DNA of 64,000 nucleotides from Streptomyces ortus (GTDB lineage Bacteria; Actinomycetota; Actinomycetes; Streptomycetales; Streptomycetaceae): NCBI RefSeq assembly GCF_026341275.1, contig NZ_JAIFZO010000002.1, positions 62,001 to 126,000 on the forward strand. Direction: 5' to 3'. Position numbers and translations under genes: made by a program. Under the pieces are notes generated by a model. That model did not search any database, had not been told where the DNA came from, and saw only the letters and a program-made list of their open reading frames with translations. Within the stretch, counting starts at the first letter, position 1; the number at the start of each line of letters is the position of its first letter. Of the stretch, positions 53,291 through 61,959 are shown one piece after another.

Positions 53291-54849
53291 TGGCGGACTT
53301 CGACGCGATCGACGCCCTGCTCGCCGCGGCCGGGCAGGAGACCCCGCTGCCACCCGCCGCAGAACGGCGCGCCCTGCGCGACGGGTTGCACGTCTCACGC
53401 GCCCAGCTCGCACAGGCCTTGGGCGTGAGCGCATCCACGGTCGGCGGCTGGGAAGCCGGGCGGGACCCAGGCGGTGAGGTACGGGAGAAGTACGCGTACT
53501 TCCTTCAGGGTGCCCGCACCAAACTCAATACCGCCACCGCGGCTACGGCGGCCGCGGCCGACGGCCATCTCGCAGACGACAAGCCGGCGGAAGCAGAGTC
53601 GGCCGATGCCGAGCAGAGCGACGACGCGACCGACGTCGTCGTCCTGGCCGTCGCGCAGCCGTGCGTGCTGTGCGGGCAGCCGGCCCGCCATCAAGTCGAA
53701 GGCTTCCCCCAGCACCTGGACCCTGCCGAGTGCACCCCGGCCGCACCCGCCCCCGTACCCCCGCAGGCAGAGAAGCCCGCGCCCCGCACGACATCGCAGC
53801 AGCCATCGGCCGCCGGGAAGCCGGGCCGTACGGCGCCCGGTGTGAAGGTCGTCCCCGTCGGCCGGCGCCTGCAGACCGCCGATGCCCCCGACCGGATCGG
53901 TGCGGCCGTGGCGGCCGCACTCGGTGAGCACGCCGGTGATGTCGAGGCGGCGACTGCTGCGTTGGTGAAGCGGGCGATCCCGGATGCGATGGCGCTGCTG
54001 GACGACACCCGCAAGGGCGGGCGTTACGACGTGGTCGCGCATCCGTGGCTGCCCGACATCCTGCGCAAGCAGAGTGCGCGTGGCGCAGACCAGGTGTGGG
54101 AGGCCCGCCCGAAGTGGAGCCGGCCGGAGCTCCCCGCAGGCGTACACGAGATCACGGCGCTGGACATCAACGGCGCCTACCTGTCCGCCCTCAAGACGCA
54201 TCTGCCGCTCGGACAGCTCGAACACTCCACCGGTGATCACCACGACCGGCGCCGCGCGGGCCTGCACCTGATCACTCCACCGGTCTGGGAGCACGAGGCG
54301 GTGCTGCCGAACCCGATCGGCAACCGCGACGAACCCGGCCCGCTGTGGGTGACCGAACCGACCCTGCGCCTGCTGCTGCGCGTGTCCGGCCCGAAGTACG
54401 GGCTGTGCGACCCGCCGCAGATTCACGAGTCGTGGACGTCCGGCGGGACCGAGAGCCTGCTGGAGAAGTTCCGCATCGCGCTCAAGGACGCCCGCGACCG
54501 GGCCCTCACCGACGACGACCAGGTCACCCTGGAGTACGTGAAGGCGATGTACAGCAAGTTCGTCTCGACCCTGGGGGAGTCGAACTACAACCGCGAGCTC
54601 TACCGCACCGACTGGATGCACATCATCCGCGCCCAGGCCTTCGCGAACCTGTGGTGGAAAGCCCACCGCGCCTACGACGAAGGCCTCATGGTCGTCCGCG
54701 CCATGGGCACCGACGAACTCCACGTCACCGGCGACTGGCGCGCCGTCTTCCCTGAAGGCCGCGCCGTCACCGAAGTTAAGGTCAAGGACACCTACACCGT
54801 CGGCACCGACCCCAGCACCGCCAACAAGCCCCCTAAGAGCACCTCCTAG
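53290..54849 (+). CDS. Tap-like protein: HTH plus polymerase-like palm
   Basis: 519 residues. Residues 30-65 are an HTH (LHVSRAQLAQALGVSASTVG, GWEAGRDPGGEVREKYAYFL). Residues 110-190 include CVLC and low-complexity Pro/Ala. The C-terminal 300 residues have the order of polymerase B palm motifs: ALDINGAYLSALKTHLP (motif A-like), VKAMYSKFVSTLGESNYN (motif B-like), AMGTDELHV (motif C-like). Streptomyces telomere-associated proteins (Tap) have the same order (HTH, then DIN..FL and VKGGIGKL-type palm motifs), but are near 740 residues. This is a short relative. With the gene after it, it suggests a telomere replication function. A strong hairpin follows. Confidence 0.7.
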   Translation: MADFDAIDALLAAAGQETPLPPAAERRALRDGLHVSRAQLAQALGVSASTVGGWEAGRDPGGEVREKYAYFLQGARTKLNTATAATAAAADGHLADDKPAEAESADAEQSDDATDVVVLAVAQPCVLCGQPARHQVEGFPQHLDPAECTPAAPAPVPPQAEKPAPRTTSQQPSAAGKPGRTAPGVKVVPVGRRLQTADAPDRIGAAVAAALGEHAGDVEAATAALVKRAIPDAMALLDDTRKGGRYDVVAHPWLPDILRKQSARGADQVWEARPKWSRPELPAGVHEITALDINGAYLSALKTHLPLGQLEHSTGDHHDRRRAGLHLITPPVWEHEAVLPNPIGNRDEPGPLWVTEPTLRLLLRVSGPKYGLCDPPQIHESWTSGGTESLLEKFRIALKDARDRALTDDDQVTLEYVKAMYSKFVSTLGESNYNRELYRTDWMHIIRAQAFANLWWKAHRAYDEGLMVVRAMGTDELHVTGDWRAVFPEGRAVTEVKVKDTYTVGTDPSTANKPPKSTS

Positions 54850-54903
54850 CGCCGTTCTCCCGTCCCGGCGCCAAGTTCCCCGCCGGGACGGGAGAACGGC
54901 GCT
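54848..54903 (+). terminator. Perfect 23-bp hairpin after the Tap-like gene
   Basis: Arms 54848-54870 and 54881-54903 are exact complements, loop of 10 bases, starting inside the stop codon. It separates the Tap-like gene from the Tpg-like gene, so the latter needs its own promoter or readthrough. Confidence 0.9.
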
Positions 54904-54951
54904 CACTGCCCCGTACAGTGATCCACCAACCCGAGGGATTCGGAAGAGACC

Positions 54952-55524
54952 ATGCCTGAGCGGAACATCGAGTTCGGCAAGTACGGCGCCCACGGCGTCA
55001 AAGGCCACGAAGCCGTCGCCCGCCAGCTGGACGCGCTCGCCGGCTACATCGCCACCCCGATCACCGCACGGCGAGGCCTGCTCGCCCGCCTGCACTACCT
55101 CACCCGCAGCACCCACGCCCGAGCAGCTGCACGAGCAGCTGGACTGACCGTCACCGACCGCACCCTGCGCGCCTGGACGGCCGGCACCCGCACACCCTCC
55201 CGTCGCAACCTCGCCGCGATCGAGCAGGCCTACCGCACCGTGCGCCGCGAGAACGTCGCCCGCTACCTGACCGCCCGCCTGAACCGTGAAGGCCGCGGCA
55301 CCCGCGTGGAAATCCACCCGCTCAACCAGTCCCGCGTCGACCGGCCCCGCCAGCGGGCGGTGGGGTTCCGCAGCATGAACGTCCGCCGCTGGGACCGCAT
55401 CGTCGCCGCGTGGGCCGCCGACGACGACCAGGAGCTGGACGACGCGTGGGTCGACCAGGTCGTCGACCTCGGATCGCAGTGGGGCCAGTACGAGTACGTC
55501 ACCAACGTCGGCTTCGCCGCCTGA
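54952..55524 (+). CDS. Tpg-like HTH protein (putative terminal protein family), intact copy
   Basis: 190 residues from the ATG at 54952 (GGAAGAG upstream). Residues 35-85 hold a HTH: HYLTRSTHARAAARAAGLTV, DRTLRAWTAGTRTPSRRNLA. Residues 90-125 are basic (RRENVARYLTARLNREGRGT), then WDRIVAAWAADDDQELDDAW and a conserved end GSQWGQYEYVTNVGFAA. Terminal proteins (Tpg, about 185 residues) are encoded next to tap in Streptomyces; size, order and HTH fit, but the sequence is not close to the Tpg I know, so the assignment is tentative. Two decayed copies lie downstream (57552 and 59337). Confidence 0.6.
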   Translation: MPERNIEFGKYGAHGVKGHEAVARQLDALAGYIATPITARRGLLARLHYLTRSTHARAAARAAGLTVTDRTLRAWTAGTRTPSRRNLAAIEQAYRTVRRENVARYLTARLNREGRGTRVEIHPLNQSRVDRPRQRAVGFRSMNVRRWDRIVAAWAADDDQELDDAWVDQVVDLGSQWGQYEYVTNVGFAA

Positions 55525-55560
55525 CGCAACTTCCGGCGGGTGCTGCGCTGGCGCCATACG

Positions 55561-55794
55561 ATGATCGCCGTGACCACCCGCCGCACGCTCGGCGCCGGCC
55601 CCGAGGCTCCTGTCCAGGGCATCCGCGCCACCCAGGCCGACCTTCTTGACACGCTCCCCGGTGTCCGCATCGCAGATCTCGGCGAACTGCGGGCCCGCGG
55701 AGTCGTTGGACACCTCCCCTCTGCACCACCGAGAACGCGGCGCACCTTGGGGTCAGGTCGTGCGGCCCCCGCCTCGCCCGACACCGCCAGCTGA
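55561..55794 (+). CDS. Possible small protein, 77 aa
   Basis: ATG at 55561 without a clear ribosome site; starts MIAVTTRRTLGAGPEAPVQG, followed by LLDTLPGVRIADLGELRARG. The second half is Arg/Pro-rich and less natural. Follows the Tpg-like gene. Uncertain. The remaining bases to 55969 look non-coding. Confidence 0.3.
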   Translation: MIAVTTRRTLGAGPEAPVQGIRATQADLLDTLPGVRIADLGELRARGVVGHLPSAPPRTRRTLGSGRAAPASPDTAS

Positions 55795-55969
55795 GAGGCA
55801 CACGGGGGACGCTCTCAGCAGTCTGCATGGCGATGCAGGCGCTGACGGGTAATCGGGCTTGGCCTCGTTTCAAGGCTTGTTCCGCCCGTCTCCGGGATGT
55901 CGGGATGTCGGCCCGGAGACGGGCTTTAGCTGACCGTCGGACCAATTGTTCCGAAGCCAACGAAGAACG

Positions 55970-57472
55970 TCAGTCTTCCGGTGACGGCATTGCGGTGGTG
56001 TGCCATACCGGGATTTGGAGGGACTTCTCTTGTCTGCCGTTCAGGTTGGTGCACGTTGCGGTCCACCGGACGGTCGTGCTGTCCCCCACGATGCCTCGCC
56101 CGAACAGAGTGATCGCAGGCAGAGGCACCGAAGCGTGCGCACGCAAGTCCACCGGCGGGAATTGGATGGAAAGGCCCTCTGCGGAACGAACGATCTCGGG
56201 CCGCTCAATCACAGGCTGGCGGCTCGCGTGGGACGTACCTAACAGAGCGGCCATACTCGGGGGCACCCTTAGCGAAGAATCCCACGACATCGGATTCTTC
56301 TTGCCGTAGGCGGGCGGAGGCTCGGGCCAGGGCATCACAAAATGATTCGACACGGTGCTATTACGCGCGGCGTTCATGATGGGAACCTGACCCGGACTCA
56401 AAGTCACGGTGATCTGCACTTGATGAAGCATCAGGTCCGTTTGGTTGTCGATACGGAGCAGCAAGGGCGTTTCGCGTGCCGCCGTAACGCACAGGGCAGA
56501 CGGAAGCTGCTGTCGGCACTTCTCGATGTAAGCGTCAACTTCTGCCCGATACGTATCTGGCGACCGTATATCCCTGGACAGCACTGACTGCATAGCCATG
56601 GCGCTGATGGCCTTCAAGCTTTCCCCAGCATCATCGAGCGCCTGCTGCTCATCATCCGTTAGCGCATCGCCCGCCCGTCTCCGGTGCCCCAACTCCTCCA
56701 GGTCCTTCATCGACATACCACGCTGCCCGCTCAACTTGGCTTGGGACCGACCATCACTGGATTTGATCCTGAGAACCCCGTCCGGGGACAGCGCGCGTCG
56801 TGGTCGCGGCAGTGACGACAACAGCTCATCCCGCTTCGCATCCAGGATCTCTTCGAGTTGCAGCTCATCGATGTGAAGGTCGGAGAAGGCACCATCGGCA
56901 ACAGCCAGTTCGATATCCATCTGGTGCTCGCGGCGGATCAGCCTTGTGGAAAGTGCCTCGATGTCGACAGTGCGGGCGCGAAGCGTCTGACTCGGCAACC
57001 GAACGAAGATCGTTCCGTTCTGGAAATTCTTATATTCCCTCTGTAGGGCATGTATGGGGTCCCCCCATTGTGGAGGGGCTACATTAAAGAAAAGGACTTG
57101 CTGAGTACCTGATCCAGCGTCAAAGGGGACGTAGGTCGCGTCGAAGCGCACTGACTCACCCACGTATTTATTAATCCAGGGAAAGAGGTTCGCACCGTCA
57201 TACTGAGGAGTCCCGCAGAGGTTGCCTGGTTCCACGCCCACCAAGAGATAGGCGTGGCCTTCGGCCCATCTACTGGCGACATCCGGCATGCGGTTGGCGA
57301 ATCCGAGGATCGCCTTGGCCACCGTGAACTGCCCAGGCGCCTCACTCATGTCCAGCGTCGACTTCCACTCCAACCACTGGGTCTCGTCAGCAGCTGACGC
57401 GCCCAGTACCGCCTTGATGAGCCGTTGCCGCTCTGGCAAGCCCACCACAGCCCGCGAGTCGAAATCGAGCAT
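55970..57472 (-). CDS. Schlafen AlbA_2-type protein, candidate defence gene
   Basis: 500 residues, starting MLDFDSRAVVGLPERQRLIK. Residues 25-160 look like the Schlafen AlbA_2 nucleic-acid-binding domain: ADETQWLEWKSTLDMSEAPG (E..WLEWKSTL), then VAKAILGFANRM and AEGHAYLLVGVEPG. The middle is helical and charged (residues 200-310). The C-terminal 170 residues are beta-rich with no recognised function. AlbA_2 proteins occur in regulators and in phage-defence genes. It lies between two copies of the Tpg-like gene beside an ApeA/HEPN gene, so defence is plausible. Confidence 0.75.
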   Translation of the reverse strand: MLDFDSRAVVGLPERQRLIKAVLGASAADETQWLEWKSTLDMSEAPGQFTVAKAILGFANRMPDVASRWAEGHAYLLVGVEPGNLCGTPQYDGANLFPWINKYVGESVRFDATYVPFDAGSGTQQVLFFNVAPPQWGDPIHALQREYKNFQNGTIFVRLPSQTLRARTVDIEALSTRLIRREHQMDIELAVADGAFSDLHIDELQLEEILDAKRDELLSSLPRPRRALSPDGVLRIKSSDGRSQAKLSGQRGMSMKDLEELGHRRRAGDALTDDEQQALDDAGESLKAISAMAMQSVLSRDIRSPDTYRAEVDAYIEKCRQQLPSALCVTAARETPLLLRIDNQTDLMLHQVQITVTLSPGQVPIMNAARNSTVSNHFVMPWPEPPPAYGKKNPMSWDSSLRVPPSMAALLGTSHASRQPVIERPEIVRSAEGLSIQFPPVDLRAHASVPLPAITLFGRGIVGDSTTVRWTATCTNLNGRQEKSLQIPVWHTTAMPSPED

Positions 57473-57551
57473 GGCTTTCTCCGTTCATCGGATCTGAAGC
57501 CAGCATGCCCGACTCACGAGCCACGCTCATCCCCCTTTTCCAACCCGGTCC

Positions 57552-57696
57552 ATCATCGAGCCACCTGGGACCGCATGGGTGGCGCGTGAGCGGTCAGCGA
57601 TGACCAGGAGCTGGACGACGTGGGTGGACCATCGTCGCCTAGGGCTCGCAGCAGGGTCAGTACGAGTACGTCACCAGCATTGGCTTTGCCGGCTAG
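57552..57696 (+). pseudogene. Decayed Tpg-like copy with a Trp-to-stop change
   Basis: In frame, the bases read TWDRMGGA, then a TGA where the intact gene has the TGG of AW, then AVSDDQELDDVGG; a frameshift follows, and another frame reads QQGQYEYVTSIGFAG and a stop. It matches the last 50 codons of 54952-55524. The front is missing. Confidence 0.8.
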
Positions 57697-57732
57697 GGAG
57701 CACAATCGGACTGGGTACCGCATCATCAGGCA

Positions 57733-59274
57733 ATGGAGTACTTCGAAGCCCACGGCGCCTGGTTCCTTCCGGGCGGCTTGCGCGTCACAGGGACCCTGAC
57801 CTTCTCTGCGGATGGTCTTGTGCTGAAGGTCCTGGGACCGCTCCTTCAGGCCCGTCCAACCGAGGAAGTACCTGAAGGTTCGAGTCGACGTCACCCTTGC
57901 AGGCCACTCAGGGGCCGAACGACATCTGGCGGCAGAGGCGGCAGAAGGCATGAAGGAGGCCGTGGCAGAACCGCGAAGTTGAAACGTCTCAAGAATCTAC
58001 TGGGTCGAGGCCGACGATCCAACGAGACAAAGCATCTTTCCACGGATGAGTGGGGCGTGCTCCCGCTCATCTACGGAGTTGATGAAGATCAGCGTGACAT
58101 CACGCTCGTGGGATCTTTCGGCATGACCACACAGTTTCCGGATCTCTCAGAGCAGACGTTCAACGTCACGCTTGCTCTCGTGGGGAAACACATCTCGAAT
58201 GCAGAATTTAGTGGCATCCGAGCCCAATTCGATCATCTGGCAGAATGGGCTGCTGCTCCCGAAATCGCGAGTGTACGGAAGAATCCAAGACAAATCCAGG
58301 TGAACGGGGACGCCACTGAGATCATGAAGACATCCTGGAAGGATTCCGTACTCACACTCGAAAGCGGCATAGTGGGAAATTCGAGCGGCGATAAAGTCCA
58401 CGTCGACCGGTACTGCACCTTCGCGGCAGAGTCCTCCCCTCGTGAGTGGTCGGAGCTTCTAGATATTTACCTGAGACCCTTTCACGACCTGCTAATTCTC
58501 TCTCTTGGGCGGTACGTCCACATGAATGAGGTGGAGTTCCGTACGGCAGGAAGTGACGACTGGTTTACCGCCTATTTCAATATGGTATCTCCTCAACGAG
58601 GCCAGCTAAAATCCAGTAGCCTTCAATCTTATTCGTCGCCGACCCTTCTAACCGCAGAGTCAACTTCGATTCCCCTAGCAGATCTGGTGCCAGCGTGGTA
58701 CTCCCTGCATGAGCGGCTCAGGACGGTGGTCACGCTTATTCACGCCCCCCTCTATGCACCCTTCACCTACTCCGAGCACCGCTATGCATCGATCTTTCAG
58801 GGTATCGAGGCCTACCATAAGCTTGAGGGTGAACAGTTCGATAGCAGGGATCTCACAAGGCCAGAGCATCGGCTACGCGTGAAACAGGTAGTGGCAGTGC
58901 TGAAGGCGGGGAACCTGCCGGCAGAACACGTTAGATGGGCGAAGGCTGTTATTGAGGGCAGGAACGACAAGCCTCTGAAAACTAAGGTTGAAGAGGTCGT
59001 GCTGTCCACGGGGTACCTAGGACAGTGCATCCTTGCTGCTGCCCCATCATTCTGCAGCGCTGCCTATGATGCTCGGACCGGAGTTTCCCATGGTGGCGCA
59101 GACAAAGGTGTCACGGCAACCAGCCGTCACTGGTTTGGTGAAATCCTATTGTTGAGTATGCGCGTCCGTCTGCTTCAACACCTTGGCGTAGAACAAGTCG
59201 GTGAACGCGCGCTAAAGCGGCCTCGCTTCGAGTTTGCTCTCGAACAAGCCGCCCTCGAAAGCAGCCAAGCCTAA
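57733..59274 (+). CDS. ApeA-like HEPN protein, candidate abortive-infection RNase
   Basis: 513 residues from the ATG at 57733. The start MEYFEAHGAWFLPGGLRVTG fits the ApeA N-terminal domain; residues 35-105 are out of character (Arg/Gly/Lys-rich, see findings); from residue 108 the domain resumes (WGVLPLIYGVDEDQRDITLV). The C-terminal 150 residues are helical and contain the HEPN motif R-x4-H: Arg448 and His453 in ARTGVSHGG. ApeA proteins are HEPN-containing anti-phage defence factors that degrade RNA on infection. The catalytic motif is intact, but the odd N-terminal stretch may disable sensing. Confidence 0.75.
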   Translation: MEYFEAHGAWFLPGGLRVTGTLTFSADGLVLKVLGPLLQARPTEEVPEGSSRRHPCRPLRGRTTSGGRGGRRHEGGRGRTAKLKRLKNLLGRGRRSNETKHLSTDEWGVLPLIYGVDEDQRDITLVGSFGMTTQFPDLSEQTFNVTLALVGKHISNAEFSGIRAQFDHLAEWAAAPEIASVRKNPRQIQVNGDATEIMKTSWKDSVLTLESGIVGNSSGDKVHVDRYCTFAAESSPREWSELLDIYLRPFHDLLILSLGRYVHMNEVEFRTAGSDDWFTAYFNMVSPQRGQLKSSSLQSYSSPTLLTAESTSIPLADLVPAWYSLHERLRTVVTLIHAPLYAPFTYSEHRYASIFQGIEAYHKLEGEQFDSRDLTRPEHRLRVKQVVAVLKAGNLPAEHVRWAKAVIEGRNDKPLKTKVEEVVLSTGYLGQCILAAAPSFCSAAYDARTGVSHGGADKGVTATSRHWFGEILLLSMRVRLLQHLGVEQVGERALKRPRFEFALEQAALESSQA

Positions 59275-59336
59275 CCGACACCATACGCTGTCGCAGCATC
59301 AGGCTTCGTCAGCAAGGCCATCCGGAGCGTAGCGCG

Positions 59337-59849
59337 GCCGTCGCCCGGCAACTGGACGCGCTCGCCGGCTACATCGCCACACCCGTCACCACCCGCCGCG
59401 GCCTCCAAGCCCGCCTGCACTACCTCACCCGCAGCACCCACGCCCTCGATGCCGCCCGCGCCGCCGGCCTGAACGTCACCGGCCGCACCCTGCGCGCCTG
59501 GCAAGCCGGCACCCGCACCCCGTCCCGCAAGAACCTCGCCGCGATCGAGCAGGCGTACCGGACCGTGCGGCGCGAGAACGTCGCCCGCTACCTGACCGCC
59601 CGCCTCAACCGCGACGGCCGCGGCACTCGGGTGGAAATTCATCCGCTCAACCAGTCTCAAGTTGACCGGCCCCGCCAGTGGGCGGTGGAACTCCGGCATC
59701 TCAATGTCCGCAACTGGGACCGCATCGTCGGCGCATGGGCCGCCGGTAACGACCGTGAGTTGGACGAAGCATGGGTCGACCAGGTCATCGACCTCGGCTC
59801 CCAGTGGGGGCAGTACGAGTACTGCACCAACATCGGATTCGCCGCCTAA
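59337..59849 (+). pseudogene. 5'-truncated Tpg-like copy
   Basis: From GCCGTCGCC at 59337 the frame reads VARQLDALAGYIATPVTTRR to the end (LGSQWGQYEYCTNIGFAA), over 80% identical by eye to the intact gene at 54952, but lacking its first 20 or so codons. There is no ATG or GTG before the internal GTG at 59565 and no ribosome site. The break point is sharp, directly after the stop of the ApeA-like gene. Probably non-functional; translation from the internal GTG could give a fragment of 94 residues. Confidence 0.8.
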
Positions 59850-59962
59850 TCATTGAATAATCACATAAGCGGGTCGTATCCAGTGTTGTGTATGGCGACA
59901 CCATAGGGGTGAAACTGGGTACGATCGAATCGTGGATGACGCACACGACTTGTTGTGACAAA

Positions 59963-60059
59963 GGGGCCCTCTTCCTGGTTCCGACCCCAGGTCGAGGGCC
60001 CCTCATCCGCGTTCCAGCAGTGAGCCCGGCCGTCCAAAATGCGGCCGGGCTCACTGCTG
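59963..60059 (+). terminator. Two consecutive hairpins
   Basis: GGGGCCCTC (59963-59971) pairs with GAGGGCCCC (59994-60002). CAGCAGTGAGCCCGGCCG (60015-60032) pairs exactly with 60042-60059, loop of 9. Both are placed for termination of the rightward units ending near 59849. Confidence 0.8.
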
Positions 60060-60099
60060 CCCGATCCGAGACACAGCCGCGACTCTCAGTACTTCTCGG

Positions 60100-60252
60100 T
60101 CAGGAGAAGTGCTGGACCACGAGGTTGGCGACGGCCGCCAGAACCGGTGACCAGTCGATCAGAAACTGCCGAACAAGGCCACGCCGCTTCGGGCGTCCCT
60201 CCTCGGCATCCTTCCGCTCGTCATCGTTGCCTGAGGTCGTCTGACCATCCAT
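60100..60252 (-). CDS. Small protein with a C-terminal hydrophobic helix, 50 aa
   Basis: The ATG at 60252 follows GGAG at about 7 bases. Starts MDGQTTSGNDDERKDAEEGR, strongly charged, and ends in IDWSPVLAAVANLVVQHFS, a short hydrophobic helix. Possibly membrane-associated. The function is unknown. Confidence 0.5.
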   Translation of the reverse strand: MDGQTTSGNDDERKDAEEGRPKRRGLVRQFLIDWSPVLAAVANLVVQHFS

Positions 60253-60765
60253 GCGCATCTCCATCCCGTCCGAGGGAACCCAGCACGCTGCTGGACTCTT
60301 CACCGACTGCGTCGCATAGAAAGAATTGGCGAATCGGCGAAGCGTGAGACGGACGAAACGGAGAAGCAAGGTCCAGCATAACCGGCGTGCCTGACACGAT
60401 GACCCGCATCAAGAACTGATCTCTGACCTGCGGTTTTAATTCGATGAACCGCACTGCCGGATTCCACAAAAGACCGAAAGTATGTTTATCTGTAGGGCAT
60501 TCTTTCACCCACGGGAAGAGCCTCGAAAAGGTTCTTCGTGGACACTCAGATTTGGTGGCGCCCATCACGCAAGCACGGCGATCCCCCGCAGAACGCAAGT
60601 TCCTACATGAGCGGTCCGGCACGCTCAACAGCAAGGTGCCAACAGCAGGGCACCAGAGGCTGCCGACGTGGACTTTCTTGCTCGAAGGGGACTGGACAGA
60701 CGACAGCGACAGCTGGCCTGGGCCACACTGAGAGCACCGCTCGGTATGCGAAGGAGGTGGAGCTG
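60253..60765. other. Non-coding stretch
   Basis: No supportable gene. The end carries AAGGAGGTGG (60751-60760), the ribosome site of the Uma2 gene. Confidence 0.5.
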
Positions 60766-61329
60766 ATGAGCGTTGCCACGGACCACACCGGCCCCTGGAC
60801 GGTCGAAGACGTCCTGGGCCTGCCGGAGGACCGTACGACCCGTTACGAACTGCTCGGAGAATCCCTGGTGATGTCACCCGCGCCCGGCATCCGCCACCAG
60901 CGGGCATCCTTCCGGCTCCACGTCATCCTCGACGCCGCGGCCCGCGCGGCCGGCGCACCGGTAGAAGTCCTGGAGGCCATCAACGTCAGCCTCCCCTCCG
61001 GCCTGGTCGTACCCGACCTGGTCGTCACCGACGCCGGCGCCACAGCCCAGGACACCGTCAGCGTGGATGCCGACGCCGTCCAGCTCGTCATCGAACTCGT
61101 CTCACCGGGCAACAAGACCATGGACCGCAAGCTCAAGCCCCTCCTGTACGCCGAAGCCGCCATCCCGCACTTCTGGCGCCTTGAGTTCGACCCCGCGCCC
61201 CGCCTGATCGTCAGCGAACTGCGGGCAGGGCGCTACGTCGAAACGACCACTGCCCTCGCAGGGACCACCACCCTGATCAACGCCCCGTTCACCGTAGACA
61301 TCGACCCCGCTGGCCTTGCTCGCCAGTAG
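60766..61329 (+). CDS. Uma2-family (DUF820) putative endonuclease
   Basis: 187 residues from the ATG at 60766, set by a perfect AAGGAGG site. The Uma2 PD-(D/E)XK pattern is clear: RTTRYELLGESLVMSPAPGI, VVPDLVVTDAG, then LVIELVSPGNKTMDRKLKPL with Asp, Glu and Lys in place, and YAEAAIPHFWRLEF. Uma2 genes are abundant in Streptomyces; activity is assumed to be a nuclease but their role is unknown. Cytosolic. Confidence 0.9.
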   Translation: MSVATDHTGPWTVEDVLGLPEDRTTRYELLGESLVMSPAPGIRHQRASFRLHVILDAAARAAGAPVEVLEAINVSLPSGLVVPDLVVTDAGATAQDTVSVDADAVQLVIELVSPGNKTMDRKLKPLLYAEAAIPHFWRLEFDPAPRLIVSELRAGRYVETTTALAGTTTLINAPFTVDIDPAGLARQ

Positions 61330-61359
61330 CCCCGGGGTGCCAGGGTGCTGCCGCCAGGC

Positions 61360-61488
61360 CTACGAGTCGTCGTCGGTCCGGGGGGCCCGGCTGCGCAGGG
61401 CGCGCATGCTCCAGCGGCAGGCGGTGAGAGTGGCAGCGGCGGCCAGGCCACCAAGGAAGTCGGGCAGTGCGGCAAGGAGAACGCTCAC
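61360..61488 (-). CDS. Small membrane protein coupled to the sigma-like gene, 42 aa
   Basis: The GTG at 61488 overlaps the preceding stop (GTGA). One hydrophobic helix (SVLLAALPDFLGGLAAAAT) precedes a basic tail with a TDDDS end. Probably a membrane-tethered partner of the sigma-like protein, for instance as an anti-sigma-like or localisation peptide; that is a guess. Confidence 0.6.
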   Translation of the reverse strand: MSVLLAALPDFLGGLAAAATLTACRWSMRALRSRAPRTDDDS

Positions 61489-61736
61489 CGGTTGCCCCGT
61501 CCACCGACGCCGGCCACCGCGGAGGACCGGCAGACGTGCTGGGAGCCGAGCCGCTTGAGCTTTCGCCTGACCCGCTCGCCGTACGCGGCGGGTAATCCGG
61601 TCGCCAGCGCCGCCTGTTCCCAGGAGTCACCGGTGCGAGCCCACAAGAGAGTTACGGCTTGTTCCTCCGGAGCCAGGCTGCACAGGACTGTGACGATTCG
61701 GCTGTAGGCGTCTTGAGCATCGGGGTGCGTCGACAT
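61485..61736 (-). CDS. Sigma region-4-like HTH protein, 83 aa
   Basis: From the ATG at 61736, starts MSTHPDAQDAYSRIVTVLCS. Residues 20-70 fit a sigma-70 region 4 (LAPEEQAVTLLWARTGDSWE, then QAALATGLPAAYGERVRRKL). It lacks region 2, so it may be a regulator or antagonist rather than a complete sigma factor. Related to 16653-17174. Translationally coupled to the next small membrane gene. Confidence 0.7.
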   Translation of the reverse strand: MSTHPDAQDAYSRIVTVLCSLAPEEQAVTLLWARTGDSWEQAALATGLPAAYGERVRRKLKRLGSQHVCRSSAVAGVGGRGNR

Positions 61737-61873
61737 GGCCGTCCTTCGGCATCGGCGTAAGGGTCCACATGTAAGGGGGCGTGGGACGGCCAGAACCGAC
61801 AATAAATCTCGCTCGGGCGTGTGTGACGTCCGTCACTCGCATATGGAGTGGTGAGCTGTCGATGGCGCTTCAG

Positions 61874-61917
61874 CTGCAAGAAGGGCCCTGAGAGAAACCC
61901 CAGGGCCCTTCTTGCAG
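61874..61917. terminator. Perfect 17-bp hairpin
   Basis: CTGCAAGAAGGGCCCTG (61874-61890) pairs with 61901-61917, loop of 10. It lies downstream of the leftward gene ending at 61960. Confidence 0.85.
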
Positions 61918-61959
61918 TGCGCGGGTATCTGCTCGCCCCCGCCTGGCGCACTGCACCTG

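Noticed and set aside
54952-55524. Firm assignment as Tpg terminal protein
   Set aside because: Size and gene order fit, but the sequence is not clearly that of the known Tpg family, so only Tpg-like is stated.
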